DNA of 36,610 nucleotides from JALOPX01 sp041309605 (lineage in GTDB: Bacteria; Krumholzibacteriota; Krumholzibacteriia; Krumholzibacteriales; Krumholzibacteriaceae). This document shows positions 33,799 through 36,610 of this stretch, piece after piece. Made by a program: the position numbers and the translations under genes. The notes beneath the pieces are model-generated. The model searched no databases and had not been told where the DNA came from. It saw only the letters and a program-made list of their open reading frames with translations. The stretch lies in contig JBFYZH010000038.1 in the NCBI GenBank assembly GCA_041309605.1, positions 1 through 36,610 of the forward strand, written 5' to 3'. Within the stretch, counting starts at the first letter, position 1. Each line of letters opens with the position of its first letter.

Positions 33799-34179
33799 AT
33801 GAAAAAAATATCACTTGTCGTTATATTATTTATTGCATTCTGTTCCTGCGGAAGATACCTGGCGGAGGTGGTCGATTCACCTTTTACGGCCGGCGGAAAA
33901 GTGACTTTCAAATTGAGGAATCCGTTCGCTTCGACCGTCCAGGTTGCGGGCGACTGGAATAACTGGGGAAAAGGCGATGCCGAGTCCGGAGAAGTACTGG
34001 TCGGGTTGATGGAAAAGGAGGAAAAGAGCGGGCTCTGGACTCTCACGATCGAACTTTCTCCTGGACGTTACCGGTACAGGTTTATCGTAGACGAAAGCCG
34101 GGTTGTCCTCGATCCATCCAATCCCCGGATTGTGGAAGATCACATGGGAGGGAAGGCAAATCTGCTCGTAATGCCATAA
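33799..34179 (+). CDS. Small lipoprotein with one glycogen-binding-like E-set domain
   Basis: A 126-residue exported protein. The signal peptide is MKKISLVVILFIAFCSC; Cys17 (FCSC) or Cys15 may be lipidated, although the lipobox is weak. The rest is a single AMPK-beta/CBM48-like E-set domain (about 33-126): VQVAGDWNNWGKGD (W56), a middle strand WTLTIELSPGRYRYRFIVDE, VLDPSNPRI, and a last strand NLLVMP that matches the AMPK end 'NNIIQV'. Relative to AMPK-beta, the first Trp is present, Lys126 is replaced by Arg and the second Trp is absent. It lies 39 nt after the barrel gene and 2 nt before a second protein of the same type. Glucan binding is possible but not shown. Confidence 0.85.
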   Translation: MKKISLVVILFIAFCSCGRYLAEVVDSPFTAGGKVTFKLRNPFASTVQVAGDWNNWGKGDAESGEVLVGLMEKEEKSGLWTLTIELSPGRYRYRFIVDESRVVLDPSNPRIVEDHMGGKANLLVMP

Positions 34180-34181
34180 TC

Positions 34182-34568
34182 ATGAATAAAAAAAAATTGT
34201 GTGCGATTCTTGTTTTGGGAGCATTGCTGTCCGGCGGCTGTGGTTCCGGATTCAGGCACAACGCCGGTGCCGGTACGGGAGATGCTCCCGGGCCAAGAGT
34301 CATGGAGAATGGGATAATCTTTACCTTTTTATCCCCAAAAGCTACAAGCGTATGCATCGCGGGGGATTTCAATAACTGGTCGATGACATCGGATCCGCTT
34401 TTTGACAGGGAAGGTACAGGGATCTGGACGATCCTTTTGCCTCTTCCACCAGGGAGATATGAATACAAATTCGTTGTGGACTTGGAAAAATGGGTTGCCG
34501 ATCCCGGAAACGCCGAATCGATAGATGATGGATTCGGAGGATTTAATTCACTGCTGATAGTGGAATAG
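34182..34568 (+). CDS. Small lipoprotein with one glycogen-binding-like E-set domain (binding residues kept)
   Basis: A 128-residue predicted lipoprotein with lipobox LSGGC (Cys20). A flexible Gly/Ala linker follows, then one AMPK-beta/CBM48-like E-set domain (about 42-128): VCIAGDFNNWSM, PPGRYEYKFVVD, a second Trp, ADPGNAESID and the last strand NSLLIVE. Of the three proteins of this type here it is closest to the AMPK glycogen-binding domain. It keeps W66 (as AMPK W100), K96 (as K126) and W104 (near W133, one residue later). Carbohydrate binding is therefore most credible for this one. The start is 2 nt after the preceding stop. It is the last gene of the ppdK run; no strong terminator follows directly. 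Confidence 0.87.
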   Translation: MNKKKLCAILVLGALLSGGCGSGFRHNAGAGTGDAPGPRVMENGIIFTFLSPKATSVCIAGDFNNWSMTSDPLFDREGTGIWTILLPLPPGRYEYKFVVDLEKWVADPGNAESIDDGFGGFNSLLIVE

Positions 34569-34643
34569 CTCCGGCTTTCCCTTGCGGAGCAGCGAACCCT
34601 ATCTAAACAACTGAAATATCAGAATGTTAGCAGACCGTCCATG

Positions 34644-34672
34644 TTGCAATTTGCTTTAGGATGTGGTATTTT
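34644..34672 (+). promoter_or_regulatory. Possible promoter upstream of the Ig-like repeat protein
   Basis: A -35 box TTGCAA (34644-34649), a 17-nt spacer and a -10 box TATTTT (34667-34672). Its start site would lie near 34679, about 325 nt before the next ATG and just upstream of a terminator-like stem, so its role is unclear. Confidence 0.35.
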
Positions 34673-34693
34673 AAATTCGAACGTGAAGGTGTA

Positions 34694-34727
34694 TCCGGGA
34701 ACAACTGGTAATTTCCGGGACTTTTTT
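34694..34727 (+). terminator. Weak terminator-like stem with T6 run
   Basis: CCGGGAA (34695-34701) can pair with TTTCCGG (34712-34718), including one G-U pair, around a 10-nt loop. Three bases later a T6 run follows (34722-34727). The stem is modest and the T run is displaced, so this is a weak candidate for the end of the ppdK transcript. Confidence 0.35.
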
Positions 34728-35004
34728 GCCATCGCCTGCCTGCCGCATGGAGTGTGTTATAGAGTAGTTCGATCTGTCATGGTTGTATAATTTATTTTCC
34801 GGCTTGGGCTTAAGGGTTTTGCGAATCGCTGCCGGGACGTCGTGGCAGAGCAGGGATCAGATGGACCGGTAAGATTTCATCATCAGAGATACATCGATTG
34901 AATGGAAGGCTTTTATGGCATGAGCCTTGCCTTCCTCGTGTTGGGCCGATTATGCAGGGAAGTTCGTTGTCTGGTCCTGTGCATCACTTCGAGAAGGTAT
35001 CCGG

Positions 35005-36610
35005 ATGAAGAAGAATCTGGTCGTCATATTGTTATCGGCGGCTGTTATTCTTTTTAGCTCCTTCGCCAGGGCGGCTGAGGGGAGCGGAAGCGCTGCGATA
35101 GACCCGTCAACGGATGTAATAGCCGGCACCACCGGCAAATGGACGCTCAGGTATACGGCTTCCGAAAATTTTTCCGATGGAACGGTGTACCTGCTGATCC
35201 CGGCAGGATGGAGCATTCCCCAGATATCGAATGGGACCGCGGCTGGTTATGTCACGGTCTCATCCGAGGGTGATCTTGGCGCGACTCCATTGACGATCGA
35301 TAACATGACCATTCACGTAAATGTCGATACTCTCTCGGCAGGGCAGACTATCGATATCGTATATGGAGACGATTCAGTGTCATCTTCGGGAAACGCCGCA
35401 GCGCAGACCGGCGCCCAAAACGGAGTGGAATTCAAGTTACGTTCAGACCCGGCAGGAAACTCGCCGGCCGATATTTCGACTTCACCCGCCCTCGATGTAA
35501 TCGCCGGCGCGATATCGCAACTGATCTTCACCACATCGCCGGTCACCTTTCCGGCCGATTCGGATAGTCCGGTGCTGCGGATCGCGGCCAGGGACCAGTA
35601 CGGCAATCCGCAGAACGTCACGGTCGATCAGGCGATTGATCTCTCGTCCAGTTCTGCGGCAGGCTCTTTTTCCAGGCTGGCAGGTTCCGACTGGATCACC
35701 ATCGCGGCCGTGACGATGAACGCCGGAGAGGATACGGTTTCTTTCCATTACCGGGACACGGCCGTCGGCGCACCCGACATAACCGCATCCGCGGCCGGAC
35801 AATCATGGATCGACGCAGCCCAGCAGGCCGCGGTCGAACCGGGAACTCCTGCCAGCCTTATCGTCTCGCCGCAGGACACCACGATAATCGCGGGCGATTT
35901 TATAAGACTCCTGGTGAGAGTGACCGATATTCACGGAAACAACAGTGTTCTTTCCTCCGATCAGACGATCAGCCTGCTTTCCACAAGCGGAAACAGCTTC
36001 TATGACAAGGATGACCACGATTCGCACATTTCGAATCTGGTCATCTCTTCGGGAAATTCATCGGCCGAAGTCGATTTCAGCCACACGGTGATGAATCTTT
36101 CGACGGGATATCTTGCGGCCTTCCTCGACATGGACGGTGTCTATCCCGTTCTTGAATCCGCGACAACTACCATCTATATAGACCACGGCGCCGCCAGCAC
36201 CGTTTCAAGCGAAATGGCCGTGGACAGGTACTCAGTAACCGCCGACGGAGTCGACGAGGTGACGGTTTCCGTGACATCCATGGACCTGTACGAAAATCCG
36301 GTAAACGGAACGGCCGTGGTTCTGCTGGCTACCGATACGGGGGGTGGAAATACTATCACGCAGCCTTCAGGTACGACAGGATCCGATGGCGTGGCTATGG
36401 GCGCGGTGCGCTCGATGGTGGCCGAAACGAAGACAATAAGCGCCACTGTCGATGGCGCGGCGGTGACGGACATGGAAAATGTCGTTTTCATGGCGGGGCC
36501 TGTGAGCCTGCTGGTGAGCGGGATATCGAGCGACGTGGACACGGTGACGGCGGACGGGACGGACGAGGCGACGATAACGGTGGTGGTGCGGGACGCGCAG
36601 GGGAACGCGG
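35005..36610 (+). CDS. Large exported protein with Big-1/invasin-type Ig-like domains (3' end outside window)
   Basis: The frame opens at ATG 35005, with GAGAAGG 7 nt upstream, and stays open to the window end, giving at least 535 residues. The signal peptide is MKKNLVVILLSAAVILFSSF, with cleavage near ARAA. A first beta-domain covers about residues 33-165. Ig-like modules of the bacterial Big-1/invasin type follow, starting near residues 172, 279, 393 and 498. They show repeated phrases such as LRIAARDQYGNPQNVT, LIVSPQDTTIIAGDFIRL and TADGTDEATITVVVRDAQGN. Such proteins are usually extracellular adhesins or surface-layer-like proteins. From about 36495 the codons become strikingly G-ending and more repetitive, which may mark the beginning of a long near-identical repeat array. 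The C-terminus, and so any FlgD-like tail, cannot be seen. Confidence 0.88.
   Translation, partial: MKKNLVVILLSAAVILFSSFARAAEGSGSAAIDPSTDVIAGTTGKWTLRYTASENFSDGTVYLLIPAGWSIPQISNGTAAGYVTVSSEGDLGATPLTIDNMTIHVNVDTLSAGQTIDIVYGDDSVSSSGNAAAQTGAQNGVEFKLRSDPAGNSPADISTSPALDVIAGAISQLIFTTSPVTFPADSDSPVLRIAARDQYGNPQNVTVDQAIDLSSSSAAGSFSRLAGSDWITIAAVTMNAGEDTVSFHYRDTAVGAPDITASAAGQSWIDAAQQAAVEPGTPASLIVSPQDTTIIAGDFIRLLVRVTDIHGNNSVLSSDQTISLLSTSGNSFYDKDDHDSHISNLVISSGNSSAEVDFSHTVMNLSTGYLAAFLDMDGVYPVLESATTTIYIDHGAASTVSSEMAVDRYSVTADGVDEVTVSVTSMDLYENPVNGTAVVLLATDTGGGNTITQPSGTTGSDGVAMGAVRSMVAETKTISATVDGAAVTDMENVVFMAGPVSLLVSGISSDVDTVTADGTDEATITVVVRDAQGNA

Larger units (their letters stand above)
34569..35004. other. 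Intergenic stretch of about 436 nt, AT-richer than its flanks
   Basis: No gene is supported on either strand. It contains a promoter-like pair (34644-34672), a weak stem followed by a T6 run (34694-34727), and a perfect TATAAT (34786-34791) without a good -35 box. A short stem CTCCG/CGGAG lies just after the last E-set gene (34569-34589). The stretch separates the ppdK gene run from the Big-1 protein gene and probably holds the end of one transcript and the start of the next. Confidence 0.55.

Noticed and set aside
1..36610. Search by eye for CRISPR repeats, insertion sequences, transposases, integrases and attachment sites
   Set aside because: No regularly spaced direct repeats, no transposase or integrase-like protein and no flanking direct repeats were seen.

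Overview
The window is a bacterial chromosome segment of about 36.6 kb. Every supported gene lies on the + strand. No tRNA, rRNA, CRISPR array, insertion sequence or phage gene was found by reading. It looks like a Gram-negative, didermic bacterium of an FCB-affiliated or candidate phylum (Krumholzibacteriota, Eisenbacteria or Latescibacterota type). This placement is an inference. It rests on FlgD-like C-terminal tails with the 'YPNPFNP...GVYFYKI' pattern, PorV-like outer-membrane proteins, many lipoproteins, and moderately GC-rich housekeeping genes.

Region 1 (1-12714) is housekeeping. It runs from the 3' part of aspS through two small envelope lipoproteins (one with two LysM-like repeats) to phoH, a PgpH-type 7TM-HD phosphodiesterase, ybeY, a CorC/HlyC-type CBS protein, mgtE, recO, glyQ and glyS. 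The order phoH-pgpH-ybeY...recO-glyQ-glyS matches the neighbourhood known from Bacillus. The CorC gene after ybeY matches the proteobacterial arrangement. Spacing is tight and several genes overlap, which suggests long operons.

Region 2 (12715-24996) is a secretory block. A clear sigma70-type promoter (12770-12798) opens a hairpin-rich leader of about 270 nt before a 1022-aa exported protein with a FlgD-like tail, closed by a strong terminator (16187-16215). A second promoter, overlapped by an inverted repeat (16310-16345), drives two large paralogous lipoproteins and a further exported protein with a FlgD-like tail, closed by a second strong terminator (22098-22128). A DUF4438-like protein and a subtilisin-family protease with a FlgD-like tail follow.

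Region 3 (24997-34568) starts with pyruvate phosphate dikinase. Seven closely packed genes follow: a CDP-alcohol phosphatidyltransferase, a PATAN/DUF4388 protein with two MshEN-like motifs, a PorV-like protein, a predicted outer-membrane protein, a large predicted outer-membrane protein with an N-terminal glycogen-binding-like E-set domain, and two small lipoproteins that each consist of one such domain. Three exported glycogen-binding-like proteins in a row beside porin-like proteins are the best candidate here for an undescribed system, possibly for glucan binding or uptake at the cell surface.

Region 4 (34569-36610) is a non-coding stretch of about 436 nt with promoter-like and terminator-like elements. 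It is followed by the start of a large exported protein built of bacterial Ig-like (Big-1/invasin type) domains, which runs off the window end.
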